DNA of 64,000 nucleotides from Halovibrio variabilis (GTDB lineage Bacteria > Pseudomonadota > Gammaproteobacteria > Pseudomonadales > Halomonadaceae): assembly GCF_007991175.1 (NCBI RefSeq), contig NZ_BJXV01000011.1, positions 124,001 to 188,000 of the forward strand. Direction: 5' to 3'. Positions 33,649 through 43,819 of the stretch are shown in pieces (position 1 is the stretch's first letter; every line of letters begins with the position of its first letter). A model generated the notes under the pieces. The model had not been told where the DNA came from, made no database searches, and saw only the letters and a program-made list of their open reading frames with translations. Both the position numbers and the translations under genes were made by a program.

Positions 33649-34425
33649 TTAAGTTCCTTGATCGACATCGGCACCCGGTGGGTCGCAGGTCTCCAACGCC
33701 GCTATCAACGCAGCTGGCGTAGCTCCGGACGCCACCTTGAGGTCACAAAAACCTAGTCTGCCAGCCAGTGTAGCCAAACGGCGGCTGGAGACGATTAGCG
33801 GTTGGTTCAACGCCGCTTGATGGCACCATTTTGCCAGATGTTCCAGCAGTTCGCTGCTGGTGACGATCAACGCCCGGTAATTACCTGAACATAAGCGCGT
33901 TTGCAGGGCCGGTGCAAGGGGCTGAAAGGTGCGTCGATAAACGGCAACACGAGTAATGTTTGCCCCTCGCTCAGCCAGCGTTTGTGCTAACAGCGGTCGG
34001 CCTCCTTCACCTGCCACCAGTAGAATGCGCTGATGGTCTACCTGCTGGAGTGAGGCCAGTGCCAGTAACGCCTCGCTGGTATCCTCACCCGCATTGGACG
34101 AGGGCACGTGTACACGAACGCCTAACTGTTCAAACAGCGTTTTCGCCGTGGTGTTGCCAACGCTGTAATACTCAATCCCCACCGGCAGTTGCGGCCAATA
34201 GCGATCTAACGCCTCACTGAAACATACGGCAGCAAAGGGACTGATGACTATTATCTTATGGTACTGATCAATATTCAGCCAGATTTGCCGCTGTGCGGGA
34301 TCTTCCGGCAACGGTTCCAGCTGCATAACCGCGAGTGATTCTACTTGCTCGCCCCGTTCACGTAACGCCGCGGCTAACGCTTCCCCGCGCTCGCCGGGAC
34401 GGCAGATCAGTACCGGTTGGGTCAT
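33649..34425 (-). CDS. hemD: Uroporphyrinogen-III synthase HemD
   Basis: HemD cyclises hydroxymethylbilane to uroporphyrinogen III. The 258-residue protein shows the low-conservation HemD pattern: an N-terminal [22 protein letters not shown] and, in the C-terminal half, [16 protein letters not shown] with the conserved TSS-type motif, then [15 protein letters not shown]. Its ATG overlaps the hemC stop by 4 bp (ATGA), giving coupled synthesis of the two consecutive enzymes. Confidence 0.93.
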   Translation of the reverse strand: MTQPVLICRPGERGEALAAALRERGEQVESLAVMQLEPLPEDPAQRQIWLNIDQYHKIIVISPFAAVCFSEALDRYWPQLPVGIEYYSVGNTTAKTLFEQLGVRVHVPSSNAGEDTSEALLALASLQQVDHQRILLVAGEGGRPLLAQTLAERGANITRVAVYRRTFQPLAPALQTRLCSGNYRALIVTSSELLEHLAKWCHQAALNQPLIVSSRRLATLAGRLGFCDLKVASGATPAALIAALETCDPPGADVDQGT

Positions 34426-35369
34426 AATATCTCGCGGCCATAGACCTCGGCCAAAATAGCCCCAGCGCCTTGGTCGAGTAGCTCTTCGGCAATGCGAATA
34501 CCCAGCGCTTCGGGCTCGTGCATCGAGCCACGGCCTTCGGCGCGGAGTACTTCAGTGCCTTCTGGGGTACCGACCAGGCCGCGTAACCACAGGGTTTCAT
34601 TGTCACTATCCAGCACTGCGTGGCCGGCAATGGGTACTTGGCAGCCGCCTTCCAGGCGCGTGTTCATGGCCCGTTCGGCGCGCACGCGCGTGGCGGTGTC
34701 GGCGTCGTCAAGCGGCGCTAACAAGGCAATCAGTTCAGGGTCGTGCAACCGGCACTCGATGCCTAACGCTCCTTGACCGCAGGCGGGCAAGCAAATTTCC
34801 GGCGGCAGCGCTTGGGCGATCCGCTCATCCAGTCCCAGCCGTTTCAAGCCGGAGGTGGCGAGAATAATGGCGTCAAAGTCGCCCGCGTCTAATTTGGCAA
34901 GCCGGGTTTGCACGCTGCCGCGCAGGTTAAGAATTTGCAGGTCAGGGCGGGCTTCGCGCATTTGCAGGCCACGGCGTAGGCTAGCGGTGCCAATGCGCGC
35001 GCCTTCGGGTAGCTCATCGATGTTAGTGTAATGATTCGAGACAAAGGCATCCGTGGGGTCGGCGCCCTCTAAAATGACCGACAGGCCCAACCCTTCGGGA
35101 AAGTGCATCGGCACATCCTTCATGGAGTGCACGGCAATGTCGGCACGCCCATCGAGCATGGCGTCTTCGAGTTCTTTGACGAACAGCCCTTTACCGCCAA
35201 TCTTTGCCAGCGGCGTATCGAGGATTTTGTCGCCTTTCGTCGAGAGCGCCACGAGCTCAACCTCCAGGCCGCTGTGTGCCGCCATTAAACGGTCGCGAAC
35301 GTACTCAGCCTGCCACATGGCCAATTGGCTTTTACGCGTGGCAATGCGCAGTTTGGTGATAGATAGCAC
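34422..35369 (-). CDS. hemC: Hydroxymethylbilane synthase HemC
   Basis: HemC (porphobilinogen deaminase) joins four porphobilinogens into hydroxymethylbilane on a dipyrromethane cofactor. The 315-residue protein starts [20 protein letters not shown] and has [27 protein letters not shown], with the catalytic Asp in that stretch, and the cofactor-attachment cysteine in [16 protein letters not shown] (about residue 243). First gene of hemCDXY; it is divergent from the LOV-GGDEF-EAL gene with 141 bp between them. Confidence 0.97.
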   Translation of the reverse strand: MLSITKLRIATRKSQLAMWQAEYVRDRLMAAHSGLEVELVALSTKGDKILDTPLAKIGGKGLFVKELEDAMLDGRADIAVHSMKDVPMHFPEGLGLSVILEGADPTDAFVSNHYTNIDELPEGARIGTASLRRGLQMREARPDLQILNLRGSVQTRLAKLDAGDFDAIILATSGLKRLGLDERIAQALPPEICLPACGQGALGIECRLHDPELIALLAPLDDADTATRVRAERAMNTRLEGGCQVPIAGHAVLDSDNETLWLRGLVGTPEGTEVLRAEGRGSMHEPEALGIRIAEELLDQGAGAILAEVYGREIL

Positions 35370-35510
35370 GTTATTCTCCCTATACCGCAGACACGGCGAG
35401 TCAATCTATGATAAACCTCATCATAAAGCACCCGGCCACACAGTAAAAATAACCGCCCCAATTAAACGTTAGCACCGCGTCGTTATTCACTCATTTAGTT
35501 AGGCCATGTC

Positions 35511-37568
35511 ATGCTCCCGGTTGCCTCTCAATGCCAGCTAGACCAGTTTTTCCTGCTTTCTCGGGACCTGTTCTGTTGTATCGACTTTAAAGGCACGTTG
35601 CTGCAAGTCAATCCAGCCTTCGAGACGCTGCTGGGGTATTCGTCCGAAACGTTGATCGGGCATGCGTTTGGGATGGTGATTGAGCCACAGGATCATCCCG
35701 TCATTGACGAAGCGCTTGAGCAGATGCGTCATCATGCCAAGGTGGCGCCCTTTGAGGTGCGCGCTATCTCGTCGGCGGGTAAGCGGCATTGGTTAGAGGT
35801 CACGCCGTCGTTGGGCGATAACGTCATTTATGTGATCGCTCGGGTGATTACCCGGCGCAAAGCGAATGAGCACCAGCTGAAGCTGTTGGAGCGTAGCGTT
35901 GAGTCGAGTACCAACGGGATTATCATTGCGGATGCTCTGGGCCACGACCTGCCGATTGTTTACGCCAATGCGGCTTTTGAGCGTATTACCGGTTACCCAC
36001 GCAGCCAAATTCTGGGGCGCAACTGCCGCTTTCTGCAGGGTGACGAGACCGATCCTGAAGCCATTAAGCAGCTACGGTGTGCGATTGCCGAACAGCGTGA
36101 AGTGCACGTAGTGATACGTAACTATCGACGTAGCGGGGCGGTGTTTTGGAACGACCTGCACATCTCGCCGGTGCGTGATGAAACCGGGCAAGTGACCCAC
36201 TTTATTGGCGTGCAAAACGATATTTCTGAGCAGCGCGAATACCAAGCACAGCTCACCTACAACGCCCACCACGATGCCCTGACAGGGTTACCCAATCGCC
36301 TGATGCTCGCCGAGCGTTTGCAACAGGGGTGCGTGCTGGCGCGCCGTTACCAGCGCTATCTTGGGGTGCTGTTTATTGATCTGGACGATTTCAAACCGAT
36401 CAACGATACGCTTGGCCATGAGGTGGGCGACTTTATTTTGGTCGAGGTTGCCAAACGGCTGGAAAATGAACTGCGCCCCTGGGATACGGTAGCCCGGTTT
36501 GGCAGTGATGAGTTCATTGTCCTGCTGCCGGATCTGGCCCACCAGGATGATGTGATACAAGTAGTCGAGCGGGTTCTCCAGGGGCTTTCGCCCCCTTACT
36601 GGTATCGCGGTAGCGAGCTGCGCATTACGGCCAGTATCGGCATCGCGATCAACGACGGCAGCATAGAAGACCCGCGTCATCTCATCCAACAAGCCGATTT
36701 GGCGATGTACAAGGCCAAGCGACGCGGGCGCAATACCTACCACTGGTATACCGACGACTTGAATCGCAAAGTGAGCGAACGCGTCAGCTTGCGCAGCGCG
36801 CTACAGCAAGCCATTGAGCAGCAGCAGTTTGAGCTGCATTACCAGCCGCAAATCCACGCGCCCAGTGGTCGCGTAGTGGGGGTTGAAGCGCTGATCCGCT
36901 GGCAGCACCCAGAGCGCGGGAATATTCCGCCGTCTGAGTTTATTGGCCTTGCAGAAGATACCGGTCAGATCATGCCGATCAGCGAGTGGGTGCTGGCCAG
37001 GGCCTGTCGCGATGCCCAGGAGCTTAACGCCATGGGCGTTGGCCCGATTACCATGGCGGTTAATATCTCCCCCATGCATTTCCAGCGGCCGGGGTTTTTG
37101 GCCTCGATTCAGCAGGTGCTGGCCGATACGGGCTTGGCGCCAGCGCTTCTCGAGCTGGAGATTACCGAAGGCGTGCTCATGGAGAGTGCCGAGCAAGCCA
37201 TGCAAGTGCTGCAAGGATTACGCCACTTGGGCGTGCTGATTGCCCTGGATGATTTTGGCACCGGCTTTTCTAGTCTGAGCTATCTAAAACGCTTACCCAT
37301 TAGCTGCATCAAAATCGACCGCTCCTTCGTGCGTGATGTCATCAACGACCGCCACGATGCGGCGATTATCGATGGTGTGGTTGCCATGGCAGGCAAAATG
37401 GAGCTGGAAGTGCTGGTCGAAGGCGTGGAAGAGGTCGAGCAGTTTAACTACCTTCAACAGCACGGCTGTGACTATTTTCAGGGCTACTACTTTGCTCGTC
37501 CTAGGCCCCTCAACGACCTCCGCGCGTTTTTGCGCAAACCGCCGGCGTTTATAACCTCCCTTGCATAG
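35511..37568 (+). CDS. PAS-LOV-GGDEF-EAL protein: likely blue-light-controlled c-di-GMP enzyme
   Basis: A 685-residue cytosolic signalling protein. An N-terminal PAS domain (about residues 15-115) is followed by a LOV domain with GRNCRFLQG; the photo-active cysteine is Cys172, and the flavin-binding Asn204 (IRNYRR), Asn214 (FWNDLH) and Gln235 (IGVQND) have the same spacing as in phototropin LOV2 (32, 10 and 21 residues). A GGDEF domain (about 253-415) has GSDEF at 331-335 instead of GG(D/E)EF, so cyclase activity may be reduced. The EAL domain (about 430-680) keeps VEALIRWQHP, DDFGTGFSSLSYLKRL and KIDRSFV, so it is probably an active c-di-GMP phosphodiesterase. It sits between hemC and argH, where Pseudomonas has algZ/algR. 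Confidence 0.9.
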   Translation: MLPVASQCQLDQFFLLSRDLFCCIDFKGTLLQVNPAFETLLGYSSETLIGHAFGMVIEPQDHPVIDEALEQMRHHAKVAPFEVRAISSAGKRHWLEVTPSLGDNVIYVIARVITRRKANEHQLKLLERSVESSTNGIIIADALGHDLPIVYANAAFERITGYPRSQILGRNCRFLQGDETDPEAIKQLRCAIAEQREVHVVIRNYRRSGAVFWNDLHISPVRDETGQVTHFIGVQNDISEQREYQAQLTYNAHHDALTGLPNRLMLAERLQQGCVLARRYQRYLGVLFIDLDDFKPINDTLGHEVGDFILVEVAKRLENELRPWDTVARFGSDEFIVLLPDLAHQDDVIQVVERVLQGLSPPYWYRGSELRITASIGIAINDGSIEDPRHLIQQADLAMYKAKRRGRNTYHWYTDDLNRKVSERVSLRSALQQAIEQQQFELHYQPQIHAPSGRVVGVEALIRWQHPERGNIPPSEFIGLAEDTGQIMPISEWVLARACRDAQELNAMGVGPITMAVNISPMHFQRPGFLASIQQVLADTGLAPALLELEITEGVLMESAEQAMQVLQGLRHLGVLIALDDFGTGFSSLSYLKRLPISCIKIDRSFVRDVINDRHDAAIIDGVVAMAGKMELEVLVEGVEEVEQFNYLQQHGCDYFQGYYFARPRPLNDLRAFLRKPPAFITSLA

Positions 37569-37672
37569 CGATGGCGGGGCGCTGAAATAAAAACGGCGTG
37601 CCGCTGACCGGGGCGATTCTGGTACACTTTCGACCAACGACTCCTTTGTATTGTCAGCAGGATATACCTTCG

Positions 37673-39076
37673 ATGAGCCAAGCTACGAATCAGTCTTGGG
37701 GCGGTCGCTTTAGCGAGCCCACCGACGCCTTTGTCGCCCGTTTCACCGCGTCTGTTAATTTCGATCAGCGCCTGGCCCCCCAGGACATTCAGGGCTCCAT
37801 TGCCCACGCCACCATGCTGGCCCGGGTCGGCGTGCTGACCGATGACGAGCGCGACAGTATTATTAACGGCCTGAAAGAGATTCAGGGCGAGATCGAGCGG
37901 GGCGAATTTAACTGGTCGGTGCCGCTGGAAGACGTGCACATGAACATTGAGGCGCGGCTAACCGAAAAGATCGGCATTACCGGCAAAAAGCTCCACACCG
38001 GGCGCTCTCGCAACGACCAGGTTGCCACCGATATCCGCCTGTTTTTACGCGATGAAATCGACGTTATCGAAGTGGAGCTCAAGCGCCTGCGCGAAGGCAT
38101 GATTGAGCTGGCTGACCGCGAAGCCGAGACCATTATGCCCGGCTTTACCCACCTGCAAACCGCTCAGCCGGTCACTTTTGGCCACCATATCCTGGCCTGG
38201 CAGGAGATGCTTGCGCGCGATCACGAACGCCTGCTGGACTGCCGCAAGCGGGTGAATGTTTTGCCGCTGGGCGCCGCCGCGCTGGCCGGCACTACTTATC
38301 CCATTGACCGCCACGTCACCGCAGAGCTGTTGGGCTTTGACCGCCCGACGGAGAACTCCCTGGACGCGGTGTCGGATCGCGACTTTGCGATTGAATTCAC
38401 CAGCTTTGCCAGCATCCTATTGATGCACCTGTCGCGCATGAGCGAAGAACTGGTGCTGTGGACCAGCGCGCAGTTCGATTTTATCGACCTGCCCGACCGC
38501 TTCTGCACCGGCTCCTCGATCATGCCGCAGAAGAAAAACCCCGACGTGCCTGAACTGGTGCGCGGCAAAACCGGCCGCGTGTACGGTCACTTAATGAGCC
38601 TGCTGACGCTGATGAAGTCCCAGCCACTGGCCTACAATAAAGACAACCAGGAAGACAAAGAGCCGCTTTTCGACGCCGTGGATACCGTGCGCGACTGCCT
38701 AAAAGCCTTCGCCGATATGGTGCCCGCCATTGAACCCAAAAAAGCCAGCATGTACGAAGCGGCGCGGCGTGGGTTTTCCACCGCAACGGACCTGGCCGAC
38801 TACCTGGTGCGCAAAGGGGTGGCCTTCCGGGATGCCCACGAAATCGTCGGCCAGTCCGTGGCTTACGGCCTTAAAACAGAAAAAGATCTCTCCGAAATGC
38901 GCCTGGATGAGCTTAAGCAGTTCTCCGTCACGATTGAGCAGGATGTGTTCGAGGTGTTAACCCTGGAAGGCTCGGTGGCTGCCCGCAATCATATTGGTGG
39001 CACAGCACCCAACCAGGTGCGAGCGGCTGCCCAGCGGGCACGCGAGGCCTTGAGCGCGTTCAAGGCGGGCGCATGA
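37673..39076 (+). CDS. argH: Argininosuccinate lyase ArgH
   Basis: ArgH cleaves argininosuccinate to arginine and fumarate, the final step of arginine synthesis. The 467-residue protein has the fumarase/aspartase-superfamily signature [14 protein letters not shown] (about residues 280-293), [15 protein letters not shown] (about 107-121) and [16 protein letters not shown]. The start at 37673 ([15 protein letters not shown]) has AGGA upstream; an ATG at 37598 in frame is less likely. The stop overlaps the lptM start by 4 bp (ATGA). Confidence 0.97.
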   Translation: MSQATNQSWGGRFSEPTDAFVARFTASVNFDQRLAPQDIQGSIAHATMLARVGVLTDDERDSIINGLKEIQGEIERGEFNWSVPLEDVHMNIEARLTEKIGITGKKLHTGRSRNDQVATDIRLFLRDEIDVIEVELKRLREGMIELADREAETIMPGFTHLQTAQPVTFGHHILAWQEMLARDHERLLDCRKRVNVLPLGAAALAGTTYPIDRHVTAELLGFDRPTENSLDAVSDRDFAIEFTSFASILLMHLSRMSEELVLWTSAQFDFIDLPDRFCTGSSIMPQKKNPDVPELVRGKTGRVYGHLMSLLTLMKSQPLAYNKDNQEDKEPLFDAVDTVRDCLKAFADMVPAIEPKKASMYEAARRGFSTATDLADYLVRKGVAFRDAHEIVGQSVAYGLKTEKDLSEMRLDELKQFSVTIEQDVFEVLTLEGSVAARNHIGGTAPNQVRAAAQRAREALSAFKAGA

Positions 39077-39204
39077 AAACGCTGGCAACCATGGCCCTTT
39101 TGGCGCTGCTGTTAACCGCGGTGGCGGGCTGTGGGCAAAAAGGGCCGCTGTATATGCCCGACGATGAAGCCGCCACCGAGCAGTCTAACCAGTTGGCTGA
39201 ATAG
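39073..39204 (+). CDS. lptM: LPS-assembly lipoprotein LptM (YifL family)
   Basis: A 43-residue lipoprotein. The signal peptide [20 protein letters not shown] ends in a lipobox with the modified cysteine at residue 20, followed by [12 protein letters not shown], the conserved LptM segment. LptM helps LptD oxidation and assembly of the outer-membrane LPS translocon. It overlaps argH by 4 bp and precedes lysA by 44 bp, the same position (upstream of lysA/dapF) as in E. coli-type and pseudomonad genomes. Confidence 0.92.
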   Translation: MKTLATMALLALLLTAVAGCGQKGPLYMPDDEAATEQSNQLAE

Positions 39205-39248
39205 ACCGGCGCTGGTGCAGGGCTGGAGCAGGAGAAGGGGAGAGCAAC

Positions 39249-40520
39249 ATGGACTATTTTAACTACCGCGATGGCGTGCTGTACGCCGAAGATGTACCGC
39301 TGTCACGGATTGCCGACGAGCACGGTACGCCTTGCTACGTTTACTCCAAGGCGACGTTTGAGCGCCATTTTCGTGCCTACACAGAAGCGCTGGGCAGCCA
39401 CCCGCACCTGATTTGCTATGCCGTCAAGGCCAACTCCAACCTGGCGGTGCTGGGCCTGTTGGCCAAGCTTGGCGCGGGGTTCGATATTGTCTCCATCGGT
39501 GAGCTTGAGCGCGTGCTCAAGGCCGGTGGCGACCCGGCCAAGGTGGTGTTTTCCGGTGTTGCCAAGCAGGCCCACGAAATGGCCCGCGCGCTGGACGTGG
39601 GCATTAAGTGTTTTAACGTTGAATCGCGCCCCGAGCTTGAGCGCTTGAATCGCGTCGCCGGCGAGCAGGGTAAAATCGCCCCGGTCTCGCTGCGCGTGAA
39701 CCCGGATGTAGACGCGGGCACCCACCCGTATATCTCCACTGGCCTGAAAGACAACAAGTTCGGTATTCCGGTCGATGAAGCGTTGGCGGTGTATGAGTTG
39801 GCGGCGAGCCTGCCTAACCTGCGGGTCAAGGGGCTCGATTGCCACATTGGTTCACAGCTCACTGAAACGGCGCCCTTCCTGGATGCGCTTGATCGTTTGC
39901 TAATGCTCATGGAACGCCTGCGTGAGCGGGGGATCGAAATCGACCACCTCGATCTCGGCGGCGGCTTGGGCGTGCCTTACCGCGATGAAAAACCACCCCA
40001 GCCGTTCGATTACGCCAGCCAGCTGCTGTCGCGCCTGTCACGCTGGGAAGGCGGCGAAGCGCTTACCCTGCTGTTTGAACCAGGCCGTTCTATCGCTGCC
40101 AATGCCGGGGTCATGCTGACCCGGGTGGAGTTTTTGAAGCCAGGCGAGAGCAAAAACTTCGCCATTGTCGATGCGGCCATGAACGATTTGATTCGCCCGG
40201 CGCTGTACCAAGCCTGGCAGGCGATTGTGCCGGTGGATACCCGCGAAATGCGCGCAAGCGCCCTTTACGATGTCGTCGGCCCGGTGTGCGAAACCGGTGA
40301 TTTCCTGGGCAAAGAGCGCGAGCTGGCGATTGCCGAAGGCGACCTGCTGGCGGTGCGTTCGGCAGGCGCCTACGGTTTTGTCATGGCGTCGAACTACAAT
40401 AGCCGCCCCCGCGCCGCCGAACTCATGGTCGATGGCGACAGCTGCCACGTGGTACGTGCGCGGGAAACCGTTGCCAACCTATGGGCGGGTGAAGCACTGC
40501 TGCCCGAAGGGAGGCACTGA
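39249..40520 (+). CDS. lysA: Diaminopimelate decarboxylase LysA
   Basis: LysA decarboxylates meso-diaminopimelate to L-lysine with PLP. The 423-residue protein has the PLP lysine in [14 protein letters not shown] (about residue 60), the HIGSQ motif ([12 protein letters not shown]), the glycine-rich [12 protein letters not shown] loop and the [10 protein letters not shown] motif with the active-site Cys from the partner subunit. AGGAGAAGGGG precedes the ATG. Its TGA shares one base with the dapF ATG. Confidence 0.97.
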   Translation: MDYFNYRDGVLYAEDVPLSRIADEHGTPCYVYSKATFERHFRAYTEALGSHPHLICYAVKANSNLAVLGLLAKLGAGFDIVSIGELERVLKAGGDPAKVVFSGVAKQAHEMARALDVGIKCFNVESRPELERLNRVAGEQGKIAPVSLRVNPDVDAGTHPYISTGLKDNKFGIPVDEALAVYELAASLPNLRVKGLDCHIGSQLTETAPFLDALDRLLMLMERLRERGIEIDHLDLGGGLGVPYRDEKPPQPFDYASQLLSRLSRWEGGEALTLLFEPGRSIAANAGVMLTRVEFLKPGESKNFAIVDAAMNDLIRPALYQAWQAIVPVDTREMRASALYDVVGPVCETGDFLGKERELAIAEGDLLAVRSAGAYGFVMASNYNSRPRAAELMVDGDSCHVVRARETVANLWAGEALLPEGRH

Positions 40521-41353
40521 TGCTGTTGCACTTCACCAAAATGCACGGCCTGGGCAATGACTTTGTCATGGTCGATCTGGTTACTCAGCGTGCGCGGCTG
40601 GACGCAGCGCAAATTCGCGCGCTGGCTGATCGGCGATTTGGCATTGGCTTTGACCAGCTGCTAGTGGTCGAGCCGCCGCGTGATCCGGAGATGGACTTTC
40701 GCTACCGTATTTATAATGCCGACGGCGGCGAAGTAGAGAACTGTGGCAACGGGGCGCGCTGTTTCGCCCGCTTCGTGCGTGATCAGCGGCTGACCCACAA
40801 GCATGAAATCCATGTGGAAACCGCCGGCGGCCCGCTGATGCTCAGCGTGCAGCACGACGGCTTGGTGCGCGTGGATATGGGCCGCCCGCGGTTTAGCCCC
40901 GTGGCGATACCCTTTGACGCCCCTGGCGACCAACCGCTACACCCGCTGGAAGTGGGCGACGAAACGCTGAATATCGCCGTGGTTTCGATGGGCAATCCCC
41001 ACGCGGTGCTGCAGGTCGATAGCGTGGAGAGTGCGCCGGTTGAACGGCTGGGGCCGTTGGTAGAAGCACATCCCCGCTTTCCCAAGCGTGTTAACGTAGG
41101 CTTTATGCAGGTACTCTCGCCGAGTGAAATTCGCTTGCGCGTTTACGAGCGCGGCAGCGGCGAAACACTGGCCTGCGGTACCGGCGCCTGCGCGGCGGTG
41201 GCCAGCGGCATTCGTCAGGGGCTGCTAAAAAGCCCGGTAAAAGTCCACTTATCCGGTGGCGAGCTGAGTATCGAATGGCCCGACCCCGAAGGGGCGCTGA
41301 CCATGGTGGGCCCCGCTACACGCGTCTTTGATGGCCGCGTAGCACTGAATTAA
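40520..41353 (+). CDS. dapF: Diaminopimelate epimerase DapF
   Basis: DapF converts LL-diaminopimelate to the meso form used for lysine and peptidoglycan. The 277-residue protein has both catalytic cysteines: [14 protein letters not shown] (about residue 72) and [15 protein letters not shown] (about 217). It begins [18 protein letters not shown], the family start. The start codon overlaps the lysA stop by one base, so translation is coupled. Confidence 0.97.
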   Translation: MLLHFTKMHGLGNDFVMVDLVTQRARLDAAQIRALADRRFGIGFDQLLVVEPPRDPEMDFRYRIYNADGGEVENCGNGARCFARFVRDQRLTHKHEIHVETAGGPLMLSVQHDGLVRVDMGRPRFSPVAIPFDAPGDQPLHPLEVGDETLNIAVVSMGNPHAVLQVDSVESAPVERLGPLVEAHPRFPKRVNVGFMQVLSPSEIRLRVYERGSGETLACGTGACAAVASGIRQGLLKSPVKVHLSGGELSIEWPDPEGALTMVGPATRVFDGRVALN

Positions 41354-41369
41354 CTTGAGGAGAACGGCG

Positions 41370-42080
41370 ATGTCAGAAGCCCCCGAACCCCGCAAAACGC
41401 TCGACCCTGATCAAGTGGCGTTCTGGCTGGCGCGTCATCCCGATTTTTTCGTCGGCCGCGAGGGACTGCTCCAGCAGCTGCAGGTGCCGCACCCGCATAT
41501 CGACGGCGCGGTGTCGCTGCTAGAGCGGCTGGTCTTTGACCTGCGCAAGCGCGCGGAAACCGCCGAAGGCCGCCTGGAACACCTGCTGGAAACCGCCCGC
41601 CATAACGAGTCCCAGTACCGGCGGCTGCGCGAAACGCTGATTGCCCTGGTCGAAGCGCCGGACCGCGATGCGCTGGCGCAGGCGTTGGCCGCCCAGCTTA
41701 GCGAACGCTTTGAGACCCCCGCCATGGCGCTGTGGTGCCCTGCGTCGTTAAGCGATGATGAGCCAGCGCCGCCGCAGCCGCCGCGTCATGTACTGAATCA
41801 ATACGCTAGCACTCGGCTGTCGGCGCTGCTGGATGGCCGCACCAGCCGCTGCGTTAAGCTTAGCGTCAGCGACTGGAAGTGCTTGCTGCCCCACGCCAAA
41901 GCGCCTCGCAAGGCGGGTTCCTGCGCGATTTCGCGCCTGTCCGCCGGTGATCCGCTGGGCTACTTGCTGCTGGCCAGCCCCAGCCCCGATGCTTACCGGG
42001 CCAGTATGGACACGCTGTTCACTGAGTACCTGGGCGATATCGTCGCACGCTTGCTGGTGCGCCTGGGCGATCATGGCTGA
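41370..42080 (+). CDS. DUF484 family protein (YigA-like)
   Basis: A 236-residue DUF484 protein, a GAF-related family of unknown function encoded between dapF and xerC in most gammaproteobacteria. Seen here are VAFWLARHPDFFVGREGLLQQLQVPH near the N-terminus, a coiled-coil stretch (AETAEGRLEHLLETARHN), and a GAF-like C-terminus ending RLLVRLGD. GAGGAGAACGGCG precedes the ATG at 41370. The last 8 bp overlap xerC. Confidence 0.93.
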   Translation: MSEAPEPRKTLDPDQVAFWLARHPDFFVGREGLLQQLQVPHPHIDGAVSLLERLVFDLRKRAETAEGRLEHLLETARHNESQYRRLRETLIALVEAPDRDALAQALAAQLSERFETPAMALWCPASLSDDEPAPPQPPRHVLNQYASTRLSALLDGRTSRCVKLSVSDWKCLLPHAKAPRKAGSCAISRLSAGDPLGYLLLASPSPDAYRASMDTLFTEYLGDIVARLLVRLGDHG

Positions 42081-43017
42081 ATCCTTGGTGGTAGAGTCAG
42101 CCCTGGCCCAGCGTGTTGCGGCCTTTTTGAGCGCGCTGGCGAGCCACGCAAGCCCGGCCACCGTTGAGGCCTACCGGCATGATCTGGCGGCGCTTTGCGC
42201 TTTTACCCAGCGTCGCGAGGTGACCGATCCAGCGGCGTTGGATACCGGGCTGCTGCGGGCGTTTTTGGGCGCCGAGCGTAGCCGTGGCCTGGCGCCTAGA
42301 AGCCTTGCCCGGCGCCGAGCGGCGCTTTCCCGCTTCGCCGATTACTTGGTCAAGCAGGGCGTGCTGGCCGATAATCCGGTGGGCCTGCTGCGCACGCCTA
42401 AACAGCCCAGCCACCTGCCCCGCCCGGTGGATGTCGATGCCCTGGCACGCTTTCTCGATACCCCTCACGACGGCTCGCCGCTGGGCGTGCGCGATCAAGC
42501 CATTCTTGAGCTGTTTTATTCCAGCGGGCTGCGTTTAGCCGAGTTGGCGGCGCTTGATCTGGGCGATTTGCAAAACAGTCGGGTCCGAGTGATCGGTAAA
42601 GGCGGCAAACCCCGTCAGGTGCCGGTTGGGCGCCGCGCTCAGCAGGCGTTGGCCGAATGGCTGGGTTGCCGCTCAGCGCTTGCACCCATGGATGAGGCTG
42701 CGCTATTTGTAGGACAGCGTGGCACCCGGTTGGGCCACCGTGCCATTCAAAAACGCTTAGCACAGCTGTCGCTGGCGCGTGGCCTGCCCGAGCACCTGCA
42801 CCCGCACCGCTTGCGCCACTCCTTTGCCAGCCACTTGCTGGAATCGAGCCAGGATCTGCGTGCGGTGCAGGAGCTGTTGGGTCACGCCAATTTGTCGACC
42901 ACGCAAATCTATACCCGGCTTGACTGGCAGCACCTCGCCACCAGCTACGATGCCGCCCACCCCCGGGCCAAGCGAGGCCCCAACGACCGCGCAAATAGCC
43001 CCAGGAGCAAGCCATGA
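42073..43017 (+). CDS. xerC: Tyrosine recombinase XerC
   Basis: XerC works with XerD at dif to resolve chromosome dimers. The 314-residue protein has an N-terminal SAM-like core-binding domain and a catalytic domain with the recombinase residues Arg (GLRLAELAALD), Lys (GKGGKPRQVP), His-X-X-Arg (HPHRLRHSFASHLL), His (LGHANLSTTQIYT) and the nucleophilic Tyr in that last motif. The ATG at 42073 overlaps the DUF484 end; longer in-frame starts lie inside DUF484 and are unlikely. Confidence 0.96.
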   Translation: MAESLVVESALAQRVAAFLSALASHASPATVEAYRHDLAALCAFTQRREVTDPAALDTGLLRAFLGAERSRGLAPRSLARRRAALSRFADYLVKQGVLADNPVGLLRTPKQPSHLPRPVDVDALARFLDTPHDGSPLGVRDQAILELFYSSGLRLAELAALDLGDLQNSRVRVIGKGGKPRQVPVGRRAQQALAEWLGCRSALAPMDEAALFVGQRGTRLGHRAIQKRLAQLSLARGLPEHLHPHRLRHSFASHLLESSQDLRAVQELLGHANLSTTQIYTRLDWQHLATSYDAAHPRAKRGPNDRANSPRSKP

Positions 43018-43751
43018 CGACACTGAAGGCGATTACCTTCGATCTCGATGATACGCTGTGGGACAACCATGGGGTGATGGCGCGTACCGAGGAGGGGCAT
43101 TACCGCTGGCTATTGGAAGCGCTTGCAGCGTGGCATGACACGCGCCAGGAACCAATCCTTAAATTAACCCACGATGATGGCGGGTACGATTATCTGCAGC
43201 GGCGCCAACAGCTGGCCAAACAGGTGCCCGAACGGCGCGGTGACTTCACCTGGCTGCGTTTGCGCGCCCTGGAGGCCCAGTTGGAAACTCAGGGCCTGCC
43301 CCGCAGTGCGGCGTTGATGTGGGCAGCCGCGGCGATGAATGAGTTTCACCGCCTACGCGTGCAGGTTACTCCGCACCCAGAAGCGGCTGGCTTGCTGACC
43401 GCTCTGGCGGAGCGCTACCAGCTGGCGGCGATCACCAACGGTAATATTCACCTTCAACGTCAGCCGCTGGCAGCCTACTTTCCGGTGGCGATCGCCGCTG
43501 GCGAGTTACTGGCGCCCAAGCCAGACCCAACGCCTTTTCTTACCGCGCTCTCGCGTTTAAACGTGGCCCCCGAATGCGCTATGCACGTGGGTGACTCTTG
43601 GCAGGAAGATGTGCTGCCCGCGCAACAGTTGGGCATGCACGCGGTGTGGATTTCCGCGATGGAGGATCAAGCGCTTCCACCGCGCGTGCACCGCATCGCG
43701 CATATTAAGGAGCTGCCTAGCGTGCTGCAGTGGTTAGAAAACCGTCGTTAG
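43014..43751 (+). CDS. HAD-superfamily hydrolase (YigB-like phosphatase)
   Basis: A HAD-IA hydrolase of 245 residues with the catalytic DLDDTLWDN (residues 11-19), the motif II threonine region AAITNGNIHLQ, motif III lysine KPDPTPF and motif IV HVGDSWQEDVLPAQ. It lies in the YigB position after xerC; YigB in E. coli dephosphorylates FMN and a riboflavin-pathway intermediate, so a flavin-related phosphatase is plausible but not proven. Its start overlaps the xerC stop by 4 bp. Confidence 0.9.
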   Translation: MTTLKAITFDLDDTLWDNHGVMARTEEGHYRWLLEALAAWHDTRQEPILKLTHDDGGYDYLQRRQQLAKQVPERRGDFTWLRLRALEAQLETQGLPRSAALMWAAAAMNEFHRLRVQVTPHPEAAGLLTALAERYQLAAITNGNIHLQRQPLAAYFPVAIAAGELLAPKPDPTPFLTALSRLNVAPECAMHVGDSWQEDVLPAQQLGMHAVWISAMEDQALPPRVHRIAHIKELPSVLQWLENRR

Positions 43752-43819
43752 CAACGTCGTTAAATGAATGCTTTTCGTCACTCAGTGTGGAATTAACTCT
43801 GCCAGCATGAGGGTAGCTC

